Shown: in pieces, positions 33,900 through 41,765 of the stretch
How positions within the stretch are numbered: the first letter of the stretch is position 1
Layout: each line of letters starts with the position of its first letter
Assembly: GCA_016882265.1 (NCBI GenBank)
Contig: VGVB01000012.1
Coordinates: forward strand, 1-63,115
Reading direction: 5' to 3'
Source: Gammaproteobacteria bacterium
Lineage (GTDB): Bacteria > Pseudomonadota > Gammaproteobacteria > Steroidobacterales > Steroidobacteraceae
DNA: 63,115 nucleotides
The notes under the pieces: generated by a model
Databases searched by the model: none
Told to the model about the DNA's origin: nothing
The model's input: the letters and a program-made list of their open reading frames with translations, nothing else
Position numbers and translations under genes: made by a program

Positions 33900-35180
33900 A
33901 TGAAGTTCGAAACGCTCGCGATCCACGCCGGCTACGTTCCCGATCCGACCACGAAGGCGGTGGCGGTGCCGATCTACCAGACCACCTCGTACGCCTTCGA
34001 CAGTACCCAGCACGGTGCCGACCTGTTCGACCTCAAGGTTCCGGGCAACATCTATACGCGGATCATGAACCCGACCAACGCCGTGCTCGAGGCCCGGGTC
34101 GCGGCGCTCGAGGGTGGCATCGGCGCGCTGGCCGTGGCCTCCGGCATGGCCTCGATCACCTACGCGGTGCTGACGCTGGCCGGGCAGGGGGACAATCTCA
34201 TTTCGACCGCGACACTGTATGGCGGCACGTACAACCTGTTCGCGCATACGCTGCCGCAGCTCGGCATCGAGGTCCGCTTCGTCGCCCCCGACGACATCGA
34301 CGGCATGGCCGCGCGGATCGACGGTCGTACCCGCGCGGTGTTCTGCGAATCGCTCGGCAACCCGGCGGGTAACGTCGCCGATCTCGCCGCGATCGCCGAC
34401 ATGGCGCACGCGCACGGCGTGCCGGTGATCGTCGACAACACGGTGCCGACTCCGTACCTGTGCCGGCCGTTCGCATGGGGTGCCGACATCGTCGTGCACG
34501 CGCTGACCAAGTACATGGGCGGGCATGGCACGACGATCGCCGGCTGTCTGGTCGACTCGGGCCGGTTCGACTGGCGCGCGCACGCGCAGCGCTTCCCGCG
34601 CTTCAATGAGCCGGATCCGTCCTACCACGGTGTCGTCTACACGGAGGCGCTCGGAGCGGCCGCCTTCATCGGCCGCGCACGGGTCGTGCCGCTGCGCAAC
34701 ACGGGCGCGGCGCTGTCGCCGTTCAACGCGTTCCTGTGCCTGCAGGGCATCGAGACGCTGCCGGTGCGGATGGACCGGCACTGCGACAACGCGCTCGCGG
34801 TCGCGCATTACCTCGAGGCGCACCCGCAGGTGAGCTGGGTCCGCTACGCGGGGCTGCCCGGCAGTCCGCTGCGACCGCTGGCCGACAAGTATCTCGGCGG
34901 CCGCGCCGCCGGCATTCTGTCGTTCGGCATCCGCGGCGGGGCCGCCGCCGGCGCGCGCTTCATCGACGCACTGCAGCTGGTGACGCGGCTCGTCAACATC
35001 GGCGACGCGAAGTCGCTGGCCTGCCATCCGGCGACGACCACGCACCGCCAGCTCTCGGAGGCGGAAATGGCCAGCGCCGGGGTCACGCCCGACCTGGTGC
35101 GCCTGTCGATCGGTCTCGAGCACCTTGACGACCTGCGCGCCGACCTGGAGCAGGCGCTGGCGGCCGCGCGGCACGGTTGA
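33900..35180 (+). CDS. metY: O-acetylhomoserine sulfhydrylase (MetY type)
   Basis: A 426-residue Cys/Met-metabolism PLP enzyme that makes homocysteine from O-acetylhomoserine and sulfide. It begins KFETLAIHAGYVPDPTTKAVAVPIYQTTSY, has YTRIMNPTNAVLEARVAALEGG, the PLP aspartate in VPVIVDNTVPTPYL, and the PLP lysine in VVHALTKYMGGHGT. The near-430 length and the LGNPAGNVADL and QGIETLPVRMDRHC segments favour MetY over cystathionine gamma-synthase. The ATG follows GGGGGACAGCACC. A GC-rich hairpin 28 bases after the stop probably ends the transcript, so the gene is monocistronic. Confidence 0.93.
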   Translation: MKFETLAIHAGYVPDPTTKAVAVPIYQTTSYAFDSTQHGADLFDLKVPGNIYTRIMNPTNAVLEARVAALEGGIGALAVASGMASITYAVLTLAGQGDNLISTATLYGGTYNLFAHTLPQLGIEVRFVAPDDIDGMAARIDGRTRAVFCESLGNPAGNVADLAAIADMAHAHGVPVIVDNTVPTPYLCRPFAWGADIVVHALTKYMGGHGTTIAGCLVDSGRFDWRAHAQRFPRFNEPDPSYHGVVYTEALGAAAFIGRARVVPLRNTGAALSPFNAFLCLQGIETLPVRMDRHCDNALAVAHYLEAHPQVSWVRYAGLPGSPLRPLADKYLGGRAAGILSFGIRGGAAAGARFIDALQLVTRLVNIGDAKSLACHPATTTHRQLSEAEMASAGVTPDLVRLSIGLEHLDDLRADLEQALAAARHG

Positions 35181-35207
35181 GCGCCTGGCCGGCGCGGGCA
35201 GCGCAAT

Positions 35208-35236
35208 CCCCGGCCGGGCGCATGCGCCGGCCGGGG
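35208..35236 (+). terminator. Hairpin terminator after metY
   Basis: CCCCGGCCGGGCG (35208-35220) pairs with CGCCGGCCGGGG (35225-35236) with one bulged G and a four-base loop. There is no T run. Confidence 0.6.
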
Positions 35237-35545
35237 GTCCGTGGTCAGCGAAGAAGAAGGCAATGGGACCGGCTGCCCTGTCCATGACGCCCCGGCCGGA
35301 AATTCCGGACCGGGAGCAACAGAACCCGGAACGAGGAGGGGGATTCGCCAGGCTGGTTGCAGGTCACTGCAATACCGGGCGGCCCATCCCATTGCCATGA
35401 AACTGTCGGCTCTGCCTCCGCGCCGGCGGCCCGTGCGAGCCTCCGGCCAGAAGATGTATCATTGATGCGCTTTGATACCATGGCCCTCCCGGCAGAAGCA
35501 ATATCGAGGATCCATGTGCAGCGACCGTGACCGTGGCCGGTGTCG
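35237..35545. other. Intergenic stretch before the NsrR-like gene
   Basis: I see no gene here. Short frames on either strand lack ribosome sites and domain sense. Bases 35451-35473 (AAGATGTATC then ATTGATGCGCTTT) loosely resemble the NsrR half-site AAGATGYA followed by a second ATGC block, so autoregulation is possible. The symmetry is poor, however, and I do not call it an operator. Confidence 0.35.
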
Positions 35546-36121
35546 ATGCGCCTGACCGTCTACTCGGACTACGCGCTGCGCGTGCTGATCTACCTGGGCC
35601 AGCATCCGGACGGGCGCTGCACGATCGCCGACATCGCCGCGGCCTACGGCATCTCGCGCAATCACCTGATGAAGGTCGTGCACCATCTGGCGCGGCGCGG
35701 CGACGTGGCCAGCGTGCGCGGCCGTGGCGGCGGCATCCGTCTGGCGCGGCCGCCGCCGGCAGTCAATGTCGGCGCGATCGTGCGCGCCACTGAGCGCGAC
35801 CAGCGCAGCCCGGACTGTCTGGCCCAGCGCGGCGGCGAGTGCCGGATTGAGGCGACCTGTTCGCTCAAGGGAGCGTTTGCGCGGGCCGCGGAGGCCTTTT
35901 TCACCGAGCTCGACCAGCTCACGCTCGCCGATCTGCTGCGAAGCGAACGGTGCCTCGAGCGCCGGGCCGGTGCTGCTAGTGCTGCGGTTCCGGCAATCCT
36001 GGCACGTGCTGCCGGCCCTCCAGCAACTGCAGGCTCGCGCCCGCGAAGTCGTCACCGACCGGCTCGAAACGGCCACCGAGGCACTGCGCCAGGAACGCCT
36101 CGGCGATCGCGACGAAGCTGA
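35546..36121 (+). CDS. nsrR: Rrf2-family regulator, NsrR-like
   Basis: A 191-residue iron-sulfur repressor. The winged helix begins MRLTVYSDYALRVLIYLGQHPDGRCTIADIAAAYGISRNHLMKVVHHLARRGDV, the NsrR form of Rrf2, and three cluster cysteines are C91, C99 and C105. NsrR senses nitric oxide through its [2Fe-2S] or [4Fe-4S] cluster and represses NO-detoxifying genes, which fits nnrU and the NO-reductase-like operon in this window. The usual protein ends near residue 140; here an arginine-rich tail continues and overlaps the convergent S9 peptidase by 146 bases. The ATG at 35546 is preferred to a GTG six bases earlier. Confidence 0.85.
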   Translation: MRLTVYSDYALRVLIYLGQHPDGRCTIADIAAAYGISRNHLMKVVHHLARRGDVASVRGRGGGIRLARPPPAVNVGAIVRATERDQRSPDCLAQRGGECRIEATCSLKGAFARAAEAFFTELDQLTLADLLRSERCLERRAGAASAAVPAILARAAGPPATAGSRPRSRHRPARNGHRGTAPGTPRRSRRS

Positions 36122-37997
36122 TGCGGTTGGCCGGTCGGGCCAGGCCGTGGCCCTCGTCCGGGTACAGCACATAGGTCACCGGCACGCCGCGCCCGCGCAG
36201 CGCGGCCACGAGCTGGTCGGATTCCTGGCGCGTGACCCGCGGATCGTTGGCGCCCTGCGCGACCAGCAGCGGCCGGCGGATCCGCTCCACACGAGTCAGC
36301 GGCGACCGTTCGAGCAGCGCCGCCCGCCCGGCCGGGGTGCGCGGATCCCCGACGCGCCGGTACCAGGTGGCCTCGAGGAACGGCTGCCAGTAGTCGGGGA
36401 AGCTCTCGATCAGCGTCACCAGGTTGGACGGGCCGACCATGTCGACGCCGCAGGCGAAGCGGTCCGGCGTGAAGGCGAGTCCGACCAGCGTGGCGTAGCC
36501 GCCGTAAGAGCCGCCGAAGATCGCCACCTGCTCCGGCGTCGTGATGCCGGCGGCGACCGCCCAGTTCACCGCGTCGATCAGGTCATCGTGCATGCGGCCG
36601 GCGAATTCGCCATCGGCGGCGTTCAGGAACTGCTTGCCGAAGCCGGTCGAGCCTCGGTAGTTGACCGACAGCACCGCGTAGCCGCGGTTGGCCAGCCACT
36701 GGTGCATCGCGTCGTAACCGAAGCTGTCGCGTGCCCAGGGACCGCCGTGCACGTACAGCACCATGGGCAGCGGCGCATCCGGCGCGCCGTCGCCGTCACG
36801 GTCGGAGCCGGGCGGCAGGCTCAGGTAGCTGACCAGCGTTAACCCGTCGCGGCTGGTGATCCGGCGCGGATGCATGGCCGCCAGCGACTTGCCCTCCAGC
36901 GCCGGCCGCGTCGTGAACAGCCGCGCGAGCGTTCGCCGCTCGCGGTCGAACAGATAGAAGCCGTAGGGCTGGGTGACCCGATCGACGCCGATCGTCCACC
37001 AGCGATTGTCGTGCGACTGGCTCTGCAGCGTCCAGGCGCCGCCGGTCTCCCGGTTCAGGAACCCGAGGTCGTCCCGGATCGCCGGATCGACCGCCTGCCA
37101 TTCGGACTTCAGGTAGTCGGCGCCGAAGGCCAGCAGCCGTCCGCTGGCCGGATCGCTGATCGCGGTGCTGACATCGGCCTGCGGGTGCTCGCCGAGCACC
37201 GTTGACCGACCGGACTCGAGGTCGAGCGCGACGAGCGCGGCCTTGTCCCGGCCGCGGCTGTCGAACAGGTGCAGCGTGCGGCCGTCCCCCGCGAAGCCGA
37301 GCGTGGACGTCGTCAGGCTGTCCTCCGGCGCAACCTCGATGAACGGGGTGGTACTGCCGTCCTCGTTGAAGCGCTCGATGTTGAAACCACCGCCAGGCGT
37401 CGGCCGCAGGCCCAGTCGGCGCCGGAGCTGCCGGTCGAAGTCGAAGCCGGCCCAGCCGTCGTTCTGGTACTGGAAGCGCAGCCGGCCGGTCGTGACGTCG
37501 AGTCGCCAGACATCGTGGTGGCGCGGATCGCGGTTGTTGAGCCCGATCAGGATTGCGTCCTTGACCTCCGGGCTGACCGCATAGACGACTACGCGCGTGT
37601 GGTCGAACGGCGTATGCAGTTCGGTCTTTGCACCGTCGGGAGTCACGCTGTACAGCAGGTAATTCTCGTCGCCGGCCTGGTCCTGCAGGTAGAAGATCCG
37701 CCGCGCGTCCGGTGACCAGAAGAACTCCCGGATCGGCCGCTCAACTTCCGTGGTGACCGGTTGCGCAGCAGCGAGATCGGTGGCCGGCGCGACCCAGACG
37801 TTCAGGATGCCGTCGCGCGGCGCGAGGAACGCGATCCGGCTGCCATCCGGACTGATCGTCGCGGCGGTGCGTTCGGGGTTGCCGAACAGGTCATCGCGCG
37901 ACAGCAACTCGCTGGCCGCGGCCGGGAGCGCCGGGCCGGCGACCCAACCCACGAGCAGGAGCGCGAGCGTACCAGCGGTCTGTTGCCATTTCTGCAT
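35976..37997 (-). CDS. S9-family peptidase (prolyl oligopeptidase type), exported
   Basis: A 673-residue serine peptidase with a signal peptide (QQTAGTLALLLVGWVAGPALPAAAS). A beta-propeller occupies about residues 30-400 (TISPDGSRIAFLAPRDG, SPDARRIFYLQDQAGDENYLLYSV) and an alpha/beta-hydrolase domain follows, with nucleophile GGSYGGYATL, aspartate in VAQGANDPRVTRQESDQ and histidine in YPDEGHGLARP. It probably trims oligopeptides in the periplasm. The ATG at 37997 precedes the leader. A WDxxGRDKxAL-like segment here is FDSRGRDKAALVALDLESG. Its 3' end is covered by the tail of the NsrR-like frame. Confidence 0.9.
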   Translation of the reverse strand: MQKWQQTAGTLALLLVGWVAGPALPAAASELLSRDDLFGNPERTAATISPDGSRIAFLAPRDGILNVWVAPATDLAAAQPVTTEVERPIREFFWSPDARRIFYLQDQAGDENYLLYSVTPDGAKTELHTPFDHTRVVVYAVSPEVKDAILIGLNNRDPRHHDVWRLDVTTGRLRFQYQNDGWAGFDFDRQLRRRLGLRPTPGGGFNIERFNEDGSTTPFIEVAPEDSLTTSTLGFAGDGRTLHLFDSRGRDKAALVALDLESGRSTVLGEHPQADVSTAISDPASGRLLAFGADYLKSEWQAVDPAIRDDLGFLNRETGGAWTLQSQSHDNRWWTIGVDRVTQPYGFYLFDRERRTLARLFTTRPALEGKSLAAMHPRRITSRDGLTLVSYLSLPPGSDRDGDGAPDAPLPMVLYVHGGPWARDSFGYDAMHQWLANRGYAVLSVNYRGSTGFGKQFLNAADGEFAGRMHDDLIDAVNWAVAAGITTPEQVAIFGGSYGGYATLVGLAFTPDRFACGVDMVGPSNLVTLIESFPDYWQPFLEATWYRRVGDPRTPAGRAALLERSPLTRVERIRRPLLVAQGANDPRVTRQESDQLVAALRGRGVPVTYVLYPDEGHGLARPANRISFVAIAEAFLAQCLGGRFEPVGDDFAGASLQLLEGRQHVPGLPEPQH

Positions 37998-38022
37998 GTC
38001 TGGTCTCCCGTGTCCGGCCCCG

Positions 38023-38580
38023 TCAGCCGGTGACCGCAACCCCGAACAGGTCCTCATGCCAGCGCCGCAGCAGCCACCAGGCCAGCAGGCCGCCGGCGAC
38101 CGCGATGGCATCCCAGTGGAGCCGCGGCGTACCGCCCGGAATCATCTGCCGGCGCCGCCGGGCCAGCGCTATGTCGGCGAGCGCGTAGGTGAGAAATGCG
38201 CCAAACAGCAGCGTCGTCGCCAGCCGCCCGGTCGCCAGCAGGTGCACTGCACTCCACAGTGCGATGCCGATCAGCATCGGGTGGCGCAGCCGCGCACGCA
38301 GCCAGGTTGGCAGGTACGCGGCCAGCAGCAGGATCAGGGCTGCCGGCATCACGGCGATGGCGAGCGGGCCGGCGCCGGCGGGCGGAGTCCACAGGATCCG
38401 CTCATCGACCTGGCCGTAGCCATGTGCGATCAGCAGCAGCCCGCCGAGCGACAGCAACGAGAACAGGGCGGTATAGACCGGCTGCCCGAACCGCCCGATC
38501 AACGACTCGCGCCAGCGAGGGTGGACCGGCAGCAGATGGACCGCGAAGAACAGAGCCAGGCCGGCAATCATGGCATTCAT
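38023..38580 (-). CDS. nnrU: NnrU-family membrane protein
   Basis: A 185-residue protein with about six membrane helices. Family segments are FFAVHLLPVHPRWRESLIGRFGQPVYTALFSLLSLGGLLLI, RHPMLIGIALWSAVHLLATGRLATTLLFGAFLTYALADI, and RRRRQMIPGG. NnrU proteins are found with denitrification and NO-reductase genes and are needed for nitrite/NO reduction in some bacteria, with an uncertain mechanism. The ATG at 38580 follows CGGGAGCTGCC. It lies 25 bases before the S9 peptidase on the same strand and is divergent from a cytochrome c gene. Confidence 0.88.
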   Translation of the reverse strand: MNAMIAGLALFFAVHLLPVHPRWRESLIGRFGQPVYTALFSLLSLGGLLLIAHGYGQVDERILWTPPAGAGPLAIAVMPAALILLLAAYLPTWLRARLRHPMLIGIALWSAVHLLATGRLATTLLFGAFLTYALADIALARRRRQMIPGGTPRLHWDAIAVAGGLLAWWLLRRWHEDLFGVAVTG

Positions 38581-38683
38581 CGGAGGCAGCTCCCGGGTTT
38601 CCCTGCCGCCCATTGTGAGGCAGAATGCGTCCAGGCGCGCAACGCGCGTTGCCTGACATCGGTTTCCAATCAGGGGTGCAGGA

Positions 38684-39175
38684 ATGAATGCGTCGGTTCC
38701 GGTCGCTGCGGTGGTGGTGGCACTGTCGTTTCTGTTTGGCGTCCAGGGTTGTGCGCAGAAGGACGCGGCAGCGCCGCCGCCCGCTCCGGCACCAGCCGCC
38801 GAGGAGCCGGCCGCGGCTGCGCCGGCGGCTGAGACTGCCGCTGGCGCTGCGGCGGCGACGACGGTCGCCGCGGCCCCTGCGGTGGATGGTGCGAAGGTGT
38901 TCGCAACCTACTGCGTGACCTGCCATGGGGCCGGCGGCGCCGGCGACGGGCCGGCCGCGGCTGGTCTGAACCCGAAGCCGGCGAGTTTCGTGTCCCGTAC
39001 GTTCAAGTACGACGTCAACGGCAACGGCACCAAAGGCGACGCTGATGACATTCAGGCGATCGTGCGCGACGGCACCGCGAAGCATGGTGGCTCGCCGCTG
39101 ATGGCGGCCTGGCCGATGCTGTCGGCGGAGCAGTTGCAGGCGGTGGCCGCGCACGTGCATTCGCTCGGCGGTTGA
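38684..39175 (+). CDS. Lipoprotein mono-heme cytochrome c
   Basis: A 163-residue exported electron carrier. The lipobox FGVQGC (C23) follows a hydrophobic leader, so it is probably membrane-anchored by lipid. A 45-residue alanine/proline linker comes next, then a cytochrome c domain with CVTCH as the heme site, GDGPAAAGLNPKPASF, and a distal methionine, probably in PLMAAWPMLSAEQL. It likely delivers electrons to a periplasmic or membrane oxidase or reductase; the NO-reductase-like operon in this window is a candidate acceptor. It is divergent from nnrU with a 12-base palindrome (CAACGCGCGTTG, 38640-38651) between them. Confidence 0.88.
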   Translation: MNASVPVAAVVVALSFLFGVQGCAQKDAAAPPPAPAPAAEEPAAAAPAAETAAGAAAATTVAAAPAVDGAKVFATYCVTCHGAGGAGDGPAAAGLNPKPASFVSRTFKYDVNGNGTKGDADDIQAIVRDGTAKHGGSPLMAAWPMLSAEQLQAVAAHVHSLGG

Positions 39176-39191
39176 GGCGGGGACAGCAGGG

Positions 39192-39646
39192 ATGGCTTAC
39201 GCACTGGGCGAGTTCCTGGTCCATGCGGTCGCGATGGAACGCGAGGCGGCTGAGCGCTACCTCGAGCTCGCCGACATGATGGAGGCGCACAACAACCTGG
39301 AAGTGTCGCGGGTGTTCCGCGACATGCACCGGTACTCCACGATGCACGGTGATTCGATCGCCGGCCCATCGGCACGCGGGAGCTGCCGAAGCTTCGCTCG
39401 TGGCAGTACCGCTGGGTCGCGCCGACCGAGGTCGGCGACGAGGATGGCTTCGACTACCGGCTGAAGCCCTACCAGGCGCTCGAGTATGCGCGGGTGAACG
39501 AGCAGCGGGCGGCGCAGTTCTATCAGGCCGTGGCGGATGCGGCCGACGACCCGGAAGTGCGCCAGCTCGCGCTCGAGTTCGCCGCCGAGGAACGCGAGCA
39601 CACGGCGGCGCTCGATCGCGTCCTCGCGGCAACGCTGCGTTTCTGA
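39192..39646 (+). pseudogene. Ferritin-like (rubrerythrin-type) gene with frameshift
   Basis: The first part reads MAYALGEFLVHAVAMEREAAERYLELADMMEAHNNLEVSRVFRDMHRYSTMHGDSI, then the frame drifts into arginine/serine sequence and stops at 39464. From about 39365 another frame continues in register with the family: PIGTRELPKLRSWQYRWVAP and the second helix pair ARVNEQRAAQFYQAVADAADDPEVRQLALEFAAEEREHTAAL, stopping at 39644-39646. One missing base near 39355-39366 would join them. Glutamates and the EExxH-like EEREH motif for a di-iron site survive in the two pieces. It is a recent pseudogene or a sequencing error. It is a paralogue of the intact gene at 60308-60769. Confidence 0.8.
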
Positions 39647-39678
39647 CGTCTACCCGGCCACGGCGACTGCGAGCCAGC

Positions 39679-39732
39679 CGGGGTCCCGCTCGCGAACTCG
39701 GCCGATCTTTACGAGTTCGCTCGCGGGCCCCG
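39679..39732. repeat. Long stem-loop repeat, copy B1 (opposite orientation)
   Basis: CGGGGTCCCGCTCGCGAACTCG (39679-39700, 22 bases, two arms joined) pairs with 39712-39732 through a perfect nine-pair inner stem GCGAACTCG/CGAGTTCGC and an outer CGGGG/CCCCG stem. The GCTCGCG...TTTACG...CGCTCGCG order resembles the reverse complement of the loop core in copies A and B2. A separate seven-pair hairpin (CCGTCAC/GTGACGG, 39734-39763) follows. Confidence 0.55.
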
Positions 39733-39782
39733 TCCGTCACGCCCGCGCCGCGTGAAGTGACGGCGGCTACCGCGACAATGCT

Positions 39783-39870
39783 GGCGGTCCGGGGCGCCGG
39801 GAACGTCGCGAGCGAGCGCGTAAGTTCGGACGGCGCGAGCGAGCGATTGTTGCCGGCGCTCCGGACCGCC
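39783..39870. repeat. Long stem-loop repeat, copy B2 (conserved loop core)
   Basis: The arms GGCGGTCCGGGGCGCCGG (39783-39800) and CCGGCGCTCCGGACCGCC (39853-39870) pair over 18 bases with one G-U. The loop contains ACGTCGCGAGCGAGCGCGTA followed by AGTTCGGACGGCGCGAGCGAG, nearly the same as copy A. The stem differs from copy A in sequence but is equally complementary. Confidence 0.75.
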
Positions 39871-39893
39871 CGCGCAGGGCGTGGCCGGCGGCG

Positions 39894-41573
39894 TTACCCG
39901 GCGGCGGCAAACCGGCTCAGTTCCTCGCGGACGACTTTGCCCATCGGGTTGCGCGGCAGTTGCGTGAGGATTCGCACGCGCTCCGGCCACTTGAACACCG
40001 CCACGCCACGCTCCTCGAAATAATGCCGCAGGTCGTCGAGGGTGACATTGCGGCCGGGCCTGGGCACCACCATCGCGCAGACACGTTCGCCGAGCACGCG
40101 GTCGGGTATGCCGATCACGGCCGCCTCGGCGATGTCCGGATGCCCGGCCAGCAGCTCGTCGAGTTCCTCGGGTGAGATCTTGAAGCCGCCGCGCACGATC
40201 TGCTGCCGGGCGCGGCCGACGAATTCATAGTAGCGCAGGTCGCCGGGCTCGCCGGCGATGCGGAACAGATCGCCGGTGCGGAACCAGTGGTCGGCGGTGA
40301 ACGCGCGCGCCGTCAGTTCCGGGCTGCGGAAATAGCCGTCGAACACACCGGGGCCGCGGATCTGCAGTTCGCCGGGCGGGCCCGCGGTCAGGATCTCGAC
40401 GCCGCTGTCGGGATCGAGCAGACGCGTCTCGATCATCGCCGCGGTGCGCGCCGGCCAGCGGACCTCCGGTCGGCCGAAGCGCGGGAAGTAGCGCGCGCGC
40501 AGCGCGGGATCCGGAATCTCGATCGGGCCGGAGATCAGCGAGACGCCCTCGTTCGAGCCGAAGATGTTGACCACGTCGATGCCAAAACGCGCGCGATAGC
40601 CCTCGATCATCCATGCGGCGAGCGGCGCCGAGCCGGAGCCGATGCAGCGCAGCGACGACAGGTCCGCGCTGTCGAGCAGCGCATCGTTCTGCAGCAGCAT
40701 GTTCAGCACGGCCGGCGGCGCGATCGCGTAGTCGGCCCGTTCGTTCGCGATCTGGCGCAGGTACACAGCGAGATCCAGCGGATGATGCAGGATCAGCGTG
40801 CCGGCCGCGCGCAGCCACGACAGGAAGCAGCCGCCGATCGCGCCCATGTTGACCAGCGGAAAGGGATTCAGCAGCCGGTCGCCGTCGCGGAGCTGCGCGC
40901 CGTCAAAATGCGCCCAGCCGATCGCGACCCAGTGGTTGTGGCTGCGCGGCACGCCCTTCGGCACGCCCTCGGTGCCGGAGGTCCAGCAGATCGTGAACGA
41001 ATCGTCCGCAGCAGGCGGCGCCGCTGCGTCCAGCTCGGCGCCGCTACCGTCGTCATCCGCGAGTGTGATCGCGCCGGGCGCCGCCCCGCCGCCCAGCAGC
41101 AGTACCGGGCCGTGGCCCTGCATCGCCTGCCGCGCCAGTGCGGCGTAGTCGCTGCCGCGGAAGCTGGCCACAGTGACGAAGGCTGCGGGCCGGGTCAGCG
41201 CAATGATGTGGCCGAGCTCGTGGCCGCGGTACTGCATCGGGACCGGGCTCAGCACCAGGCCGATACGTGCCGCGGCGAGGTACAGGATCACGTACTCGGC
41301 AATGTTCGGAAGCTGCGCGATCACGATGTCGCCGCGCGTCAGCCCCTCGCGCAGCAGCCGCGCGGCCAGCCGCCGCACCCGCGCATCGAGCGCCGCGTAG
41401 CTCAGGCGCAGCGGCGCTCCGCCGACCAGTTCCGGCCGGTTCGGCGGATCGATCACGGCCAGGCGTTCGGGCACGCGGGCCGTGTTGGCCGCAAACAGGT
41501 CGTAGAGCGTCGCGTTGCCCCACCAGCCGGCGGCGTGGAACTTCGCGATCAGCTCCGGGGGCGTGGTACGCAC
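39894..41573 (-). CDS. AMP-dependent acyl-CoA synthetase (ligase 1)
   Basis: A 559-residue class I adenylate-forming enzyme that activates a carboxylic acid to its CoA thioester. It has the P-loop CWTSGTEGVPKGVPRSHNHW, the A5 region FGSNEGVSLISGP, A7 WFRTGDLFRIA, hinge VGRARQQIVRGGFKISPEELDELL and the A10 lysine in NPMGKVVREEL. Substrate preference cannot be read; the surrounding acyl-CoA genes suggest a fatty, alicyclic or hydroxylated acid. The GTG start at 41573 is divergent from the SDR gene, and the 23-base palindrome at 41692-41714 lies between the two. Confidence 0.88.
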   Translation of the reverse strand: MRTTPPELIAKFHAAGWWGNATLYDLFAANTARVPERLAVIDPPNRPELVGGAPLRLSYAALDARVRRLAARLLREGLTRGDIVIAQLPNIAEYVILYLAAARIGLVLSPVPMQYRGHELGHIIALTRPAAFVTVASFRGSDYAALARQAMQGHGPVLLLGGGAAPGAITLADDDGSGAELDAAAPPAADDSFTICWTSGTEGVPKGVPRSHNHWVAIGWAHFDGAQLRDGDRLLNPFPLVNMGAIGGCFLSWLRAAGTLILHHPLDLAVYLRQIANERADYAIAPPAVLNMLLQNDALLDSADLSSLRCIGSGSAPLAAWMIEGYRARFGIDVVNIFGSNEGVSLISGPIEIPDPALRARYFPRFGRPEVRWPARTAAMIETRLLDPDSGVEILTAGPPGELQIRGPGVFDGYFRSPELTARAFTADHWFRTGDLFRIAGEPGDLRYYEFVGRARQQIVRGGFKISPEELDELLAGHPDIAEAAVIGIPDRVLGERVCAMVVPRPGRNVTLDDLRHYFEERGVAVFKWPERVRILTQLPRNPMGKVVREELSRFAAAG

Positions 41574-41691
41574 GCGGCGAGTCTAGCCGGGTTTGGTGCC
41601 GGTGTTACGGTTTCGGTAAGCCAGAGCTGCTCCGTGCGCCTGGGTTGCGTGGCTTCAGCCGGCTACCGAAACCGCAACACCGGCCCCTGGC

Positions 41692-41714
41692 ATCACTTGC
41701 ATAAAGCAAGTGAT
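41692..41714 (+). promoter_or_regulatory. Perfect palindromic operator between ligase 1 and the SDR gene
   Basis: ATCACTTGC-ATAAA-GCAAGTGAT is a perfect nine-base inverted repeat with a five-base centre, 51 bases before the SDR start and 118 from the divergent ligase start. Its first 18 bases recur exactly, in the same orientation to the gene, before the operon at 52334. The tandem HxlR regulator within this cluster is the obvious candidate binder. Confidence 0.7.
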
Positions 41715-41765
41715 TCTGCTAGTGTGCCGGGCTGGCGAGCGCGGAATGCAGGCGGAGGGGATGGC

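Noticed and set aside
35451..35473. NsrR-box-like sequence before the NsrR-like gene
   Set aside because: Only one half resembles the known site and the dyad symmetry is poor, so it is left as a note, not a feature.
38640..38651. Palindrome CAACGCGCGTTG between nnrU and cytochrome c as an operator
   Set aside because: Short GC palindromes are common at this base composition and it matches no known site.
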